64,000 nucleotides of DNA from Lacrimispora amygdalina (GCF_003432035.1 NZ_QOHO01000077.1:1-64000), one strand, 5' to 3'. Shown: positions 36,296-45,405, numbered from the stretch's first letter. The notes: generated by a model from the letters alone, not told the origin. Program-made: numbers and translations.

Positions 36296-38227
36296 TTAAT
36301 ACTTTCTCGCTGCATTTCTGCCTTCCATGACTCTTCCCCAAGCTTCCTTTACGCTGGCTTTTTCTGAAGTATCAGCAAGTCCCACATTCCACCAGGATTC
36401 ATATCCGTCTGACATGGTTTTAGGAATTACCTTTAAGTCAAACAGACAGGCTATTTCCTGACTCTTTGCATCTTTTAATGCATCTTCCAGCTCTGCAATG
36501 GTACGGCAGGTATAGGTTTTTAAGCCATAGCCCTCGCCAATCTTTGCATAATCAACAGGAATCAAATCACCGGTTGGCTTCTTACCGTCTGTATAGCGGT
36601 ATTCTGTGGCAAGACTTCCGATTCCATGGTTCATCTCCAGGTTGTTGATACAGCCAAAGCCGCAGTTATCAAAGATCAGGATATTGACTTTCTGTCTTTC
36701 CTGCATAATGGTCATAATCTCACTGTGAAGCATCTGAAAACTGGAATCACCGACTACACAGTATACCTCATTCTCGGGCTCTGCAAATTTAACGCCCAGG
36801 GTTGCTGCCACTTCATATCCCATACAGGAATATCCGTACTCTGCGTGGTATCCTCCCCGTTTGTCAGTGGTCCACATACGCTGCATACAGCTTGGAAGGG
36901 AACCTCCTGCCGTAATAATTGTTGCATCTTCATCTATCACTCGTCTGATGGCTGCAAGAGCGGCAGTCTGAGTGATGGTTCCATTCGTCAGACGGACAAA
37001 TTCCGGAATTGTTCTGGGATCTCTTGCTTTAATAATGGGTTCGAAATCATCTCCGGTATACTGAATGCTGCCCAGGCGGACCATCTCTTCATCCCATTTC
37101 TTTTTCGCATCTGTGATCTCGTTCCGGTACTGGGACACATACTGTTTTTCTCTCAGTTTTTCCGTCAGTGCCTCTACGGTTACTTTCGCGTCTCCCACTG
37201 CCATGGACGCATCCATTTTATACGCATGAAATCTGCTGTTATTGATCGTGACAAATTTCACATTTTCTCTTTTAAACAGCCACTTGGAGCTGGTGGTGAA
37301 ATCGCTCAGTCTGGTACCGATGGCGATTACCACATCTGCATCCTTTGCAATGACATTGGAGGCATAAGTACCGGTCACTCCAATTCCGCCAAGGCAATAC
37401 GGATGGCTTGATTTGCAGGCACTCTTTCCTGCCTGACTCTCCCCAAACGGGATCTTAAATTCTTCACAGAATTTTTCTACGGTTTCTCCTGCATCCGAGT
37501 AACGTACACCTCCGCCCACAATGACGATGGGTTTCTTAGCCTCTGCAATGATGTCTGCAATCTCATCCAGTTCTTCTTCTACTGCCACAGGTCTAGTAAT
37601 CTTATGAACCCGTTTCTTAAAGAAATACTCGGGATAATCAAACGATTCTCCCTCCACATCCTGACAGAGGGAAATGCAGCAGGCTCCTGTTTCTGCCGGA
37701 TCAGTGAGCACACGCATAGCATTAATTAAAGCGCTCATTATCATCTCAGGTCTTGTAATTCTGTCCCAGTACCTGCATACCGGCTTAAATGCATCATTGG
37801 TAGTAGTTGCAAGGCTGCTGCTCTGCTCTAACTGCTGAAGCACCGGATCTGGCTGTCTGGAAGCGAAGGTATCCGCCGGAAATACCAGCAGGGGAATATT
37901 ATTAACAGTGGCAGTGGCACAGGCTGTTACCATATTGGCAGCACCCGGTCCTACAGAAGAAGCACAGGGAATAATTCTTCTGCGCTGATTCTGTTTGGCA
38001 AATGCAATGGCTGTATGGCACATGCCCTGCTCGTTTCTTCCCTGAAGCACCCGAAGCTGTCCTGGATCTGTATCAAGAGCTTCTCCCAGACCCACTGCGA
38101 TACCATGACCGAAAATAGTAAAAAAACCTTCAACAAACTTTATTTCTTTGCCATCCACTGAAACATACTGGTTATCCAGGAACTTTACAAGTGCCTGTGC
38201 TGTTGTCATCCTTATTGTTTTTGACAT
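36296..38227 (-). CDS. iolD: 3D-(3,5/4)-trihydroxycyclohexane-1,2-dione hydrolase
   Basis: A 643-residue thiamine-diphosphate enzyme that opens the ring of the inosose dehydration product. The N-terminal pyrimidine-binding half holds GRNEQGMCHTAIAFAKQ. The middle domain shows VIVGGGVRYSDAGE. The C-terminal diphosphate/Mg site is VVGDSSFQMLHSE followed by DNCGFGCINNLE. Length and motifs match IolD. AAGGAGAG precedes the ATG. Confidence 0.93.
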   Translation of the reverse strand: MSKTIRMTTAQALVKFLDNQYVSVDGKEIKFVEGFFTIFGHGIAVGLGEALDTDPGQLRVLQGRNEQGMCHTAIAFAKQNQRRRIIPCASSVGPGAANMVTACATATVNNIPLLVFPADTFASRQPDPVLQQLEQSSSLATTTNDAFKPVCRYWDRITRPEMIMSALINAMRVLTDPAETGACCISLCQDVEGESFDYPEYFFKKRVHKITRPVAVEEELDEIADIIAEAKKPIVIVGGGVRYSDAGETVEKFCEEFKIPFGESQAGKSACKSSHPYCLGGIGVTGTYASNVIAKDADVVIAIGTRLSDFTTSSKWLFKRENVKFVTINNSRFHAYKMDASMAVGDAKVTVEALTEKLREKQYVSQYRNEITDAKKKWDEEMVRLGSIQYTGDDFEPIIKARDPRTIPEFVRLTNGTITQTAALAAIRRVIDEDATIITAGGSLPSCMQRMWTTDKRGGYHAEYGYSCMGYEVAATLGVKFAEPENEVYCVVGDSSFQMLHSEIMTIMQERQKVNILIFDNCGFGCINNLEMNHGIGSLATEYRYTDGKKPTGDLIPVDYAKIGEGYGLKTYTCRTIAELEDALKDAKSQEIACLFDLKVIPKTMSDGYESWWNVGLADTSEKASVKEAWGRVMEGRNAARKY

Positions 38228-38248
38228 GTTCCGCTCTCCTTTATATTT

Positions 38249-39283
38249 TTATACACGGGCGATCATCTCACCGAATTTTTCCTTTTCCTCTTTTATAAAT
38301 GCATGAACCTCTTCTGGTGTGGGCAGAGAATCCGAGCAGTTATTGCTCTTTACCATCATGGATGCTTCTGCAGAACCAAATTCCAGGCAGTCAATAATAT
38401 CCCACCCCTGATACAGACCATATAAGAAACCGGAGCCATATCCGTCTCCGCCTCCAAAGCCCTTTCTGGCTTCTACCGGGAACGGTTTGATGGAAAATGA
38501 CTGGCCGTCGAGGGTATATGCGGTAGACCCCTTCATACCGTGCTTAATCACCACGATTGTTGCATGATATCCCTGCCATAAGGCGGCGCTTTCTTCATCT
38601 GTCATGCCAGGTTTAATCAGCTTTTCTGTCAGATCAAATTCTTCTCTTGATCCCATAATAATATCCGCTTCTTTTGCTACAGTTGAATAATATATGGATA
38701 ACTCATCTGTATTTTTCCAGTTGTATGCCCTGTAATCAATGTCAAATATAATTCTCACATCGTTTCTCTTAGCAAGCATCACGGCCTTAAGAGCCGCTTC
38801 TCTTGACGGGCTTTCGGCAAGTGCAGTGCCCGAAATTAAAATGGCCTTTGCCTTTTTAATGTATTCTTCGTCGATGTCTTCCACACTCAGCTGTAAATCA
38901 GCGATGCAGTTTCTATACATCAGAATGCTGCTTTCGCTGGAGGACAGCATCTCAGTAAAAGTAAGTCCCAGTTTTTCTCCGTTTTTGCATTTTGTTATGT
39001 GAGAGGTATCAATCCCCTGCTCATTAAAATAATCCACTACAAATTCACCGAACTGGTCATCTGATACTTTCCCGATAAATCCCGCTTTCATGCCATGTCT
39101 TGTCACGCCTACGGCGATGTTGGCCGGAGAACCGCCCACAAACTTTTCAAACATGTGTACCTTCTTTAGCGGCTTAAATTCTTCCTTTACCTGCTCATTA
39201 TAAGCAGGGTTAAAATCAATTGCCACTCTGCCAAGAAGTATTAAATCAAGCTCTCTGGCTTCGTTAAATTTTACATATCCCAT
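38249..39283 (-). CDS. iolC: 5-dehydro-2-deoxygluconokinase (PfkB family)
   Basis: A 344-residue PfkB sugar kinase that phosphorylates 2-deoxy-5-keto-gluconate, the step before aldol cleavage by IolJ. N-terminal signature: KFVGGSPANIAVGVTRHG. The C-terminal anion-hole region reads GFGGGDGYGSGFLYGL, a variant of the usual DTxGAGD that is typical of IolC. It is the first gene of the operon; its promoter carries a dyad upstream. Confidence 0.92.
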   Translation of the reverse strand: MGYVKFNEARELDLILLGRVAIDFNPAYNEQVKEEFKPLKKVHMFEKFVGGSPANIAVGVTRHGMKAGFIGKVSDDQFGEFVVDYFNEQGIDTSHITKCKNGEKLGLTFTEMLSSSESSILMYRNCIADLQLSVEDIDEEYIKKAKAILISGTALAESPSREAALKAVMLAKRNDVRIIFDIDYRAYNWKNTDELSIYYSTVAKEADIIMGSREEFDLTEKLIKPGMTDEESAALWQGYHATIVVIKHGMKGSTAYTLDGQSFSIKPFPVEARKGFGGGDGYGSGFLYGLYQGWDIIDCLEFGSAEASMMVKSNNCSDSLPTPEEVHAFIKEEKEKFGEMIARV

Positions 39284-39337
39284 AGTTACACCTCTCCCAT
39301 CTGTTTGCGTGCTTTTTCGTTCATCTTATGTGCCTAT

Positions 39338-39366
39338 ATTATACCACGCACGCAGTCCGCGTGCAA
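39338..39366 (-). promoter_or_regulatory. iolC operon promoter with embedded dyad operator
   Basis: Minus-strand TTGCAC (plus 39361-39366), a 17-bp spacer and a perfect TATAAT (39338-39343). The dyad GCACGC (39348-39353) with GCGTGC (39359-39364) fills the spacer and overlaps the -35 box, the usual place for a repressor. The neighbouring LacI-type gene is the likely source. Confidence 0.75.
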
Positions 39367-39385
39367 GTGATTTCGCTCTGATAAT

Positions 39386-39430
39386 AAAAAAAATCAGGAC
39401 CTGTTTTTTATCTTTAACAGATCCCTGATT
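39386..39430 (-). terminator. Terminator of the LacI-type regulator gene
   Basis: AATCAGG (39392-39398) pairs with CCTGATT (39424-39430), with a further CTGTT/AACAG inside. On the minus strand a run of T follows. Confidence 0.8.
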
Positions 39431-39441
39431 CTACCGTCTTT

Positions 39442-40461
39442 TTAAATATTGTATTTCGTTTTTATAATTATATCCGTGTAAAAAAATTCCTGTTCTTCCC
39501 TGCTCCCGGCCTGCATGATATCGGCAAGAATGAACAGGGCGCGGTACCCTTGTGTGTAGCCGTTCTGGTCGATCAGAAAATCCGCGATCCCCTCTTCCAG
39601 CGCCTTTATGTTCCCTGTAGTCAGATCATAGATAATAATATGAGGCTTTCTCTCCAGCTTCAGCTCTTCAAACGCCTTTTTAACGCCCCCCTGGCCTCCT
39701 GAGAATATCACCGCCCCCTGGAGATCCGGATAAGCAGTCAGGGTGTTGACCAGGATTTTTTCCACCTCTTCCTTTTCATCAAAACTGCTCTGGACTCCCA
39801 CAAGCTCAAGTCCCGGAAACGTCCTCTTTATCTCATCCACAAACCCATCCACGCGCATGCTGTTGACGCTGTTTCCAAAATATCCTGTAATGGCAAGAAT
39901 CTTACCCTGGCCGCCGGTAAGCATCCCCATAAGGCCTGCTGCCGTGCGTCCGCTCCTTCTGTTATCCTGGCCTACAAAACAGCTGCGTTTTGTCCCGACA
40001 ATATCGGTATTAAAAGTCACCACAGATATGCCCTGCTCAATAAGGGAATTAATTTTATCCCTGATTTTATCACACTCCACAGGCATGATTGCTATACCCG
40101 ATACTTTGCTTTTTTCCAGCTTTTCTATCGCTGCCAGCTGTTCTTCTTCGCTCACAGTGACACACTCTTCCATTACAAAGCCAATGCCTCTTTTTTTCAG
40201 TTCATTTTGTGCGTCTTCCAACCCTTTTCTGATTGGAATCATAAATGACGATTTAGACAGCTGGGTTACAATGCCGATTTTAACCGATTCCTTTTTTACT
40301 GCCTTCTTTTCTTTTTTCGGAACATAACCGATTTCATCTGCAATCTGAAAGATCCGCTCTTCCACTTCCCTGTCAATCCGTCCCCGTTTATTTAACGCGC
40401 GGTCAACGGTACCTCTGGACACACCTGCCCGCTCTGCTATTTCCCGAATCGTTCCCGCCAT
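39442..40461 (-). CDS. LacI-family regulator of the inositol locus
   Basis: A 339-residue regulator. The N-terminal helix-turn-helix is IREIAERAGVSRGTVDRALN (residues 4-23), with a slightly unusual RGTVDRAL recognition helix and hinge region. A periplasmic-binding-protein fold follows from about residue 60 (VKIGIVTQLS). It stands between the two iol transcription units and is flanked by matching GCACGC/GCGTGC dyads, one on its own promoter and one on that of iolC. Repression relieved by an inositol catabolite, together with autoregulation, is inferred. Confidence 0.88.
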   Translation of the reverse strand: MAGTIREIAERAGVSRGTVDRALNKRGRIDREVEERIFQIADEIGYVPKKEKKAVKKESVKIGIVTQLSKSSFMIPIRKGLEDAQNELKKRGIGFVMEECVTVSEEEQLAAIEKLEKSKVSGIAIMPVECDKIRDKINSLIEQGISVVTFNTDIVGTKRSCFVGQDNRRSGRTAAGLMGMLTGGQGKILAITGYFGNSVNSMRVDGFVDEIKRTFPGLELVGVQSSFDEKEEVEKILVNTLTAYPDLQGAVIFSGGQGGVKKAFEELKLERKPHIIIYDLTTGNIKALEEGIADFLIDQNGYTQGYRALFILADIMQAGSREEQEFFYTDIIIKTKYNI

Positions 40462-40493
40462 CTGTTCTCTCCTTTAAGCAATTCACTTCACCC

Positions 40494-40522
40494 ATCATAT
40501 CACACATAAAAATAGCACGCAA
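40494..40522 (-). promoter_or_regulatory. Promoter of the LacI-type gene
   Basis: Minus-strand TTGCGT (plus 40517-40522), a 17-bp spacer and TATGAT (40494-40499). The -35 box lies in the left arm of the dyad at 40509-40540. Confidence 0.65.
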
Positions 40523-40540
40523 GTGTATGCGTGCTATTTT
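40509..40540. promoter_or_regulatory. Perfect dyad: operator of the LacI-type gene and terminator of mmsA
   Basis: AAAATAGCACGCA (40509-40521) and TGCGTGCTATTTT (40528-40540) form 13-bp perfect arms around AGTGTA. The core GCACGC...GCGTGC recurs at the iolC promoter with a shorter gap (5 against 8 bp). On the minus strand a T-run follows, so the same element can end the mmsA transcript. Confidence 0.7.
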
Positions 40541-40557
40541 TTCAATAAAATCAGCTT

Positions 40558-42069
40558 TTAGATTGTTCCATCCCAGGTATTAACCGTTGTGGATTCTCCT
40601 GTTTCTTCGTCAAACCATCTGGTGGTAACAACTTTGTTCTCTGTATAGAACCGGAAGCCATCCTTGCCTAAGCAGTGCAGATCTCCGATAAATGACAGCT
40701 TGTTTCCGTTGAACGGGAACATTCCAACCGGTACCGGAATACCTACGTTGATACCGATCATACCGCCGTCTGTATGTCTTGCAAACTCTCTTGCATAGCG
40801 GCCGTTCTGTGTGAAGATAACGGAACCGTTGGCAAATGGATTGGCATTCATCACTTCAAGTCCTTCTTCAAACGTCTTCACTCTCTTTATGCACAGTACC
40901 GGTCCAAAGATTTCTCTTTCGCCTACGCTCATTTCAGGAGTTACATGGTCGAGAATTGTGGGCCCTAAGTAGAATCCGTTTTCATAGCCTTCCACCACTA
41001 CATCACGGCCGTCCAGAACCACCTTCGCACCTTCTGCGATACCTGTCTCAATCCACTTTATGACTGAGTCTTTGTGTGCCTGATTGATAACCGGTCCAAG
41101 ATTTGTGGTCTTGTCATAAGCTGGACCCACTTTTAAATTCTTAGCCTGAGCAACAATCTCTGCTACAAGTGCATCAGCGATTTCTTCCTGAACAACGACT
41201 ACCGGAAGAGCCATGCATCTTTCACCGGCACAGCCAAAGGTGGAATTGATGATTCCGGCTGCTACACGTTTGATAGGAGCATCCTTTAAAACAAGAGCGT
41301 GGTTCTTCGCTTCGCAAAGAGCCTGTACTCTCTTGCCGGTTGCTGCAGCTGTGGAATAAATATGCTTTCCAACAGATGTGGAACCTACAAAGGTAATACC
41401 CTTAACGTCTTCATGAGTGAGAAGAATCTCTGCTTCATGTCTGGAGCAGGTAACGATATTAATAACACCGTCCGGAAGTCCTGCTTCTTTGTACAGCTCT
41501 GCGATACGCATGCTGGACTGGGGAGTGAAGGACGCTGCTTTTAAAACAATGGTGTTGCCGCATGCGATACACATGGGAGTCATCCAGCCCATCGGTATCA
41601 TGGCAGGGAAGTTAAATGGCACAATTCCCGCAAATACACCCAGAGGCATCCGGTATAAAACAGTATCAAATCCGCTGGAAGCGTCCATTAAGCTTTCTCC
41701 CATCATCAGTGACGGAGCACTGATGGCCTGCTCGGTTCCTTCCTTTGCTTTCAGTACATCCCCCTGGGCCTCATCCCAGTTTTTACCGTTTTCTTTTGCT
41801 ACCAGCATGGTCAGCTCATCCATATGCTCAATCAGTAAATCTCTCAGCTTATAAAGTATCTGGACCCTTTTAATTACCGGAGTTGCAGACCAGGATGGAA
41901 ATGCTGCTTTTGCTGCTGCAACAGCCTCTTCCACTTCATCCGGCGTACAGCATGGTACTTTGGCAATCACTTCACCGGTACTTGGATCAAAGGCGTCTGT
42001 ATACTTTGTTGTTTTAGATTCTTTCCACTGACCGTTTACAAAATACTTTAATGTTTTTACTTCTCCCAT
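40558..42069 (-). CDS. mmsA: Methylmalonate/malonate-semialdehyde dehydrogenase (CoA-acylating)
   Basis: It oxidises malonate semialdehyde, the product of inositol breakdown, to acetyl-CoA and CO2 (IolA role). At 503 residues it shows AGIVPFNFPAM, GSTSVGKHIYSTAA and the catalytic cysteine C285 in CAGERCMALPV, with the family motif EAKNHALVL. The start at 42069 avoids an ATG four codons upstream that touches the AAGGA ribosome site; both remain possible. It is co-transcribed after iolJ. Confidence 0.9.
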   Translation of the reverse strand: MGEVKTLKYFVNGQWKESKTTKYTDAFDPSTGEVIAKVPCCTPDEVEEAVAAAKAAFPSWSATPVIKRVQILYKLRDLLIEHMDELTMLVAKENGKNWDEAQGDVLKAKEGTEQAISAPSLMMGESLMDASSGFDTVLYRMPLGVFAGIVPFNFPAMIPMGWMTPMCIACGNTIVLKAASFTPQSSMRIAELYKEAGLPDGVINIVTCSRHEAEILLTHEDVKGITFVGSTSVGKHIYSTAAATGKRVQALCEAKNHALVLKDAPIKRVAAGIINSTFGCAGERCMALPVVVVQEEIADALVAEIVAQAKNLKVGPAYDKTTNLGPVINQAHKDSVIKWIETGIAEGAKVVLDGRDVVVEGYENGFYLGPTILDHVTPEMSVGEREIFGPVLCIKRVKTFEEGLEVMNANPFANGSVIFTQNGRYAREFARHTDGGMIGINVGIPVPVGMFPFNGNKLSFIGDLHCLGKDGFRFYTENKVVTTRWFDEETGESTTVNTWDGTI

Positions 42070-42138
42070 CTTTCTATCCATTCCTTTCTATGCGGTTTTA
42101 TTTATTTGATTGTAATATATCAATTATCCTGCCTTAAA

Positions 42139-42993
42139 TTAAGAAAAAGTAAGCGGCTCTGCGCAGTTAAATATCCTTATATGCTGCTTCACATTCTCAT
42201 ATACTCCGCGGACCATGGCTTCATTCAGTCCAAAGTAATCATGTTTTCCTTCTGCCTTTAAATATTTTTCAGCTTCCCTTGTCAGGCTGTCAAAGCTGGC
42301 TGTTGCAATATTGATCTTACGTATTCCAAGACCAACTGCTTTTCTAAAGTCTTCCGGAGTAATTCCGGTTCCGCCGTGAAGGACCAGAGGAACATCTGTC
42401 TTTTCATCAATGGCCTTTAAAACATCAAAAGCCAGTCTTGGCGCTACCGGATAGTTGCCGTGTGCATTGCCGATGGCCACTGCCAGGGCGTCCACACCTG
42501 TCTTTTCACAAAATAATTTTGCGTCTTCCGGATTGGTGCAGCGGATTCCTTCATCTGTGCTTCCGTCCTCACTGCCGCCAACCAGGCCAAGCTCCGCTTC
42601 TACCGTGGCTCCGTATTCTCCTGCGAGCCTGGCCGCTTCTAACGTCTTTTTTATGTTCTCTTCAAAGGGAAGAGTGGAGCCGTCCATCATGACTGAGGTA
42701 AATCCATAATCCAGGGCCTGCTTTAAAACGCCGATGGTCTTGCCGTGATCCAAATGGACTGCTATCTCTACCTTTGCGTTCCTGGCAGCTTCTACCATCA
42801 TAGGCCCCATTAGTGACAGCGGGGAATGGGGAAGGCGTACTTCCGCAATCTGTAAGATAATGGGAGTGTTCATCTCCTCAGCTGCCTTTACAGCACCTTT
42901 CACCATCTCAAGATTCCCCACGCTGAATGCTCCCACCGCCCGGTTTTGCTCTGATGCCTGATTCAGCAGATCTTTCATTTTTACTAATCCCAT
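42139..42993 (-). CDS. iolJ: Class II aldolase, 6-phospho-5-dehydro-2-deoxy-gluconate type
   Basis: A 284-residue zinc-dependent aldolase: metal-site HLDHGKT near residue 83, EAELGLVGGSEDG, AIGNAHGNYP and LHGGTGI. These motifs are shared by fructose-bisphosphate and tagatose-bisphosphate aldolases. The iol context points to IolJ, which makes dihydroxyacetone phosphate and malonate semialdehyde. It is the first gene of its operon, followed by mmsA, and divergent from a DeoR-type regulator. Confidence 0.85.
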   Translation of the reverse strand: MGLVKMKDLLNQASEQNRAVGAFSVGNLEMVKGAVKAAEEMNTPIILQIAEVRLPHSPLSLMGPMMVEAARNAKVEIAVHLDHGKTIGVLKQALDYGFTSVMMDGSTLPFEENIKKTLEAARLAGEYGATVEAELGLVGGSEDGSTDEGIRCTNPEDAKLFCEKTGVDALAVAIGNAHGNYPVAPRLAFDVLKAIDEKTDVPLVLHGGTGITPEDFRKAVGLGIRKINIATASFDSLTREAEKYLKAEGKHDYFGLNEAMVRGVYENVKQHIRIFNCAEPLTFS

Positions 42994-43054
42994 GCCTTGT
43001 TTCCTCTCTCTTCCTCCCTTTATGAGTATGTTTTGATTTTGTTTTTGTAATGTG

Positions 43055-43137
43055 TTGGTTATATTCTAACACCATTTTGGAGATTGGTCAAGATGAACTT
43101 GAAAAATTTTTTCTTAACTTGGTGATCTATTGGTGAT
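43055..43137. repeat. Four TTGGTNA heptamers, candidate DeoR/IolR operators
   Basis: TTGGTTA (43055), TTGGTCA (43084) and TTGGTGA (43119 and 43130) occur on the plus strand between iolJ and the DeoR gene. The last two form an 11-bp tandem repeat, the spacing remembered for B. subtilis IolR sites. The copy at 43084 overlaps the iolJ -35 box, and the copy at 43055 lies just downstream of its -10. Confidence 0.55.
43063..43091 (-). promoter_or_regulatory. Promoter of iolJ-mmsA
   Basis: Minus-strand TTGACC (plus 43086-43091), a 17-bp spacer and TAGAAT (43063-43068), about 70 bp before iolJ. Confidence 0.65.
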
Positions 43138-43140
43138 TTC

Positions 43141-43169
43141 TTGATATTTTTGCTTGTGTCTGTTATAAT
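43141..43169 (+). promoter_or_regulatory. Promoter of the DeoR-type regulator gene
   Basis: TTGATA (43141-43146), a 17-bp spacer and a perfect TATAAT (43164-43169), 50 bp before the start codon. It lies next to the tandem TTGGTGA repeats, which allows autoregulation. Confidence 0.75.
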
Positions 43170-43218
43170 AGAGGAATAACTGCACATTAAAGGAACCGGA
43201 ATATAAGGAGTAAACGCT

Positions 43219-43998
43219 ATGAGAATTTCCCGAATTGAACAACTGGAACAATATATCCTCGAACACAAATCCGCATCGATTGATACCTTATGCGAACTAT
43301 TTCAGATATCCAAAAATACGCTGCGCCGGGATCTGGAAGTGCTTGTGGGAAGAGGAACTGTGGAAAAGGTGTATGGAGGCGTTATCGCATCCGAAAATAT
43401 TTTACCCATACCGGACCTTGTCTCTTTTCAGGACAGGGCCAGCCGTAATTTTTTAAGCAAGCAGCGGATTGCCTCTCTTGCTGCTTCATTTGTGCGGGAC
43501 AGAGATATTATATTCATTGACAGCGGGACCACTACCATGAATATTGTGGACTTTCTCACCCATTTAAATACAGTCACTGTCATAACCAACAGCATTCAGG
43601 TCATTAATAAATCCATGAACTATCCCAATATTGATTTAATCGTGCTCCCAGGCACGTTAAAAAGGGATACTGCATCTCTGACAGGCAGCTCCTGCGTGGA
43701 ATATCTGGAAGATTACAACATCGTGCGTGCATTCATGGCATGTACCGGCATTTCAGTTGAATCAGGAATCTGCAATGCATCAACGGATGAATATAATATA
43801 AAAAAGGCGGCATTAAAAAAAAGCCAGAAGCATTATCTTCTGGCAGATTCTTCAAAGTTTGGCCGGGCATCTCTTATGACCTATGGAGATATGAATCAGT
43901 TCGATTATATTTTAACCGAAAAGATGCCGGATGACGCGTTCTGTTCTTTTTGTAAGGAACAAAACTGCACCATTTCCATAGCATCTTATGAGGATTAG
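43219..43998 (+). CDS. DeoR-family regulator (IolR-like)
   Basis: A 259-residue DeoR/GlpR-type regulator. The N-terminal winged helix-turn-helix is IDTLCELFQISKNTLRRDLEVL (residues 18-39). The effector domain shows IFIDSGTTTMNIVDFL, the phosphosugar-binding loop, and LLADSSKFGR near the C-terminus. It is divergent from iolJ, so an IolR-like role sensing a phosphorylated deoxyketogluconate is likely. AAGGAG precedes the ATG. Its stop overlaps that of the convergent GH28 gene by 4 bp, with no terminator between them. Confidence 0.85.
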   Translation: MRISRIEQLEQYILEHKSASIDTLCELFQISKNTLRRDLEVLVGRGTVEKVYGGVIASENILPIPDLVSFQDRASRNFLSKQRIASLAASFVRDRDIIFIDSGTTTMNIVDFLTHLNTVTVITNSIQVINKSMNYPNIDLIVLPGTLKRDTASLTGSSCVEYLEDYNIVRAFMACTGISVESGICNASTDEYNIKKAALKKSQKHYLLADSSKFGRASLMTYGDMNQFDYILTEKMPDDAFCSFCKEQNCTISIASYED

Positions 43999-45314
43999 AC
44001 CGTGATTTCTTCCGCGTGGCTTAAGGTAACATCCTGCTTATAGAAAGGTCTCATGCTTTCAGCCACCTTGATCTTTACGTGATCAAACCGGATATCCTTT
44101 GCATACTCTGCATAAATTCCGGATATCTTCGTGCGAATCAGTCCATCTCCCTGGCAGGGGCGGATATCATATCCCTCAATCTCCCAGCGGGAGTTTTTCT
44201 CCAGAGTGAGGTGGATATTTTCAAAGCTTACGTCTTCAATATAGTTGTCTTCGCTTCCGCGTATAAAGATTCCGTTTTCACCTTTGCAGCTGATATTTTC
44301 AAACCGCACATTTCTGATTTTTCCAGCCTTTACTCCCGGTTTTCTGTCGTGGGCCGTGATGCAGACCGGTTCCGCCCTTCCCCACCACTCATGAGAGAAG
44401 CGGCGTGTTTCAATGGTAATATTAGAAAATACCACATTCTCCACATTTCCTCCATCCCGGATCTGTATGGAGATTCCACGGTTGCTTTTACTGATAGTGC
44501 AGTTATCTACAAGAACATTTCTAAAATCACATTCCCCTTCCGTACCGAACTTAATGGCTGCACTGGTGGAGATTAAGGTGCAGTTTGAGATCACGATATT
44601 TTCACAGGGTCCGTAATGGTTATAATCGCCGGAATTTTTTAATACAATCGCATCGTCACCGCATTCAATGTGGCAGCCGATGATCCGTACATTCGTGCAG
44701 TGATCGGGATCAATGCCGTCGGAATTTGCCATCTGTAAGTTATTAAGAAGGCGGATTCCCTCAATCAGAACATCGTTGCAGCCCACAAGATGAACGGTCC
44801 AGAATGCGCAGTTTACAAGCTTTACGTCACGAATGGTAAGATGATTGAATTTCTCTAAAAGCATCAGGGGAATTCTGGGGTAATAAGTGCCTTCAATGTG
44901 ATATCCGGAATTATCTCCGTAAAATATGGATTCATTGGCATCTATGGTACCAAAACCGGTGATTGCCACATTCTCCTGTTCATAGCCATAGATAAATGCA
45001 TGAAATGGCCTGCCGTTATATTCGCTGTTTAAAAAGGAAGGAAGACCTGATTCATGAGCAACAATCCTGCCGCCGTTCGCCAGAGGATAATAATCGTTTA
45101 AATCATCACTCGCCTTTAATACGGCACCCATCTCCAAATGAAGCTCTACATTTGATTTAAGAAGAATCGAACCGCTGTTATAGATATGTCCGCCTGGAAG
45201 CAGTACACGTCCGCCGCCTGCACCGGTGCATTCATCAATCGCTTTCTGAATCGCCGCAGCATCATTTGCGGTACCATCGCCTTTTGCTCCGAATTCCAAT
45301 ACATTGTAAATCAT
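43995..45314 (-). CDS. Glycoside hydrolase family 28 (polygalacturonase-type)
   Basis: A 439-residue parallel beta-helix enzyme. The start reads NVLEFGAKGDGTANDAAAIQKA, a pectin-enzyme hallmark. The catalytic aspartates lie in NSDGIDPDHC and GDDAIVLKNSG. There is no signal peptide, so it should act in the cytoplasm on imported oligosaccharides, for example oligogalacturonides or rhamnogalacturonan fragments. The start at 45314 is set by GGAGG five bases upstream. It follows the ABC transporter genes but has its own promoter after their terminator. Confidence 0.88.
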   Translation of the reverse strand: MIYNVLEFGAKGDGTANDAAAIQKAIDECTGAGGGRVLLPGGHIYNSGSILLKSNVELHLEMGAVLKASDDLNDYYPLANGGRIVAHESGLPSFLNSEYNGRPFHAFIYGYEQENVAITGFGTIDANESIFYGDNSGYHIEGTYYPRIPLMLLEKFNHLTIRDVKLVNCAFWTVHLVGCNDVLIEGIRLLNNLQMANSDGIDPDHCTNVRIIGCHIECGDDAIVLKNSGDYNHYGPCENIVISNCTLISTSAAIKFGTEGECDFRNVLVDNCTISKSNRGISIQIRDGGNVENVVFSNITIETRRFSHEWWGRAEPVCITAHDRKPGVKAGKIRNVRFENISCKGENGIFIRGSEDNYIEDVSFENIHLTLEKNSRWEIEGYDIRPCQGDGLIRTKISGIYAEYAKDIRFDHVKIKVAESMRPFYKQDVTLSHAEEITV

Positions 45315-45365
45315 AATTTCCTCCATTTCCTGTATCCTAATCAGATTGCATTACTAAACTGCCCA

Positions 45366-45394
45366 ATTATACCAATTTAGCATGGCAATTGAAA
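45366..45394 (-). promoter_or_regulatory. Promoter of the GH28 gene
   Basis: Minus-strand TTTCAA (plus 45389-45394), a 17-bp spacer and a perfect TATAAT (45366-45371), downstream of the transporter terminator. Confidence 0.55.
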
Positions 45395-45405
45395 GGTCTA
45401 ACTAT

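Noticed and set aside
36626-37411. 261-codon plus-strand frame opposite iolD
   Set aside because: It lies wholly inside iolD, has no ribosome site, and its translation resembles no family. iolD is unmistakable.
44079-44576. 165-codon plus-strand frame opposite the GH28 gene
   Set aside because: Fully contained in the GH28 gene, which carries its catalytic motifs there. Treated as a shadow.
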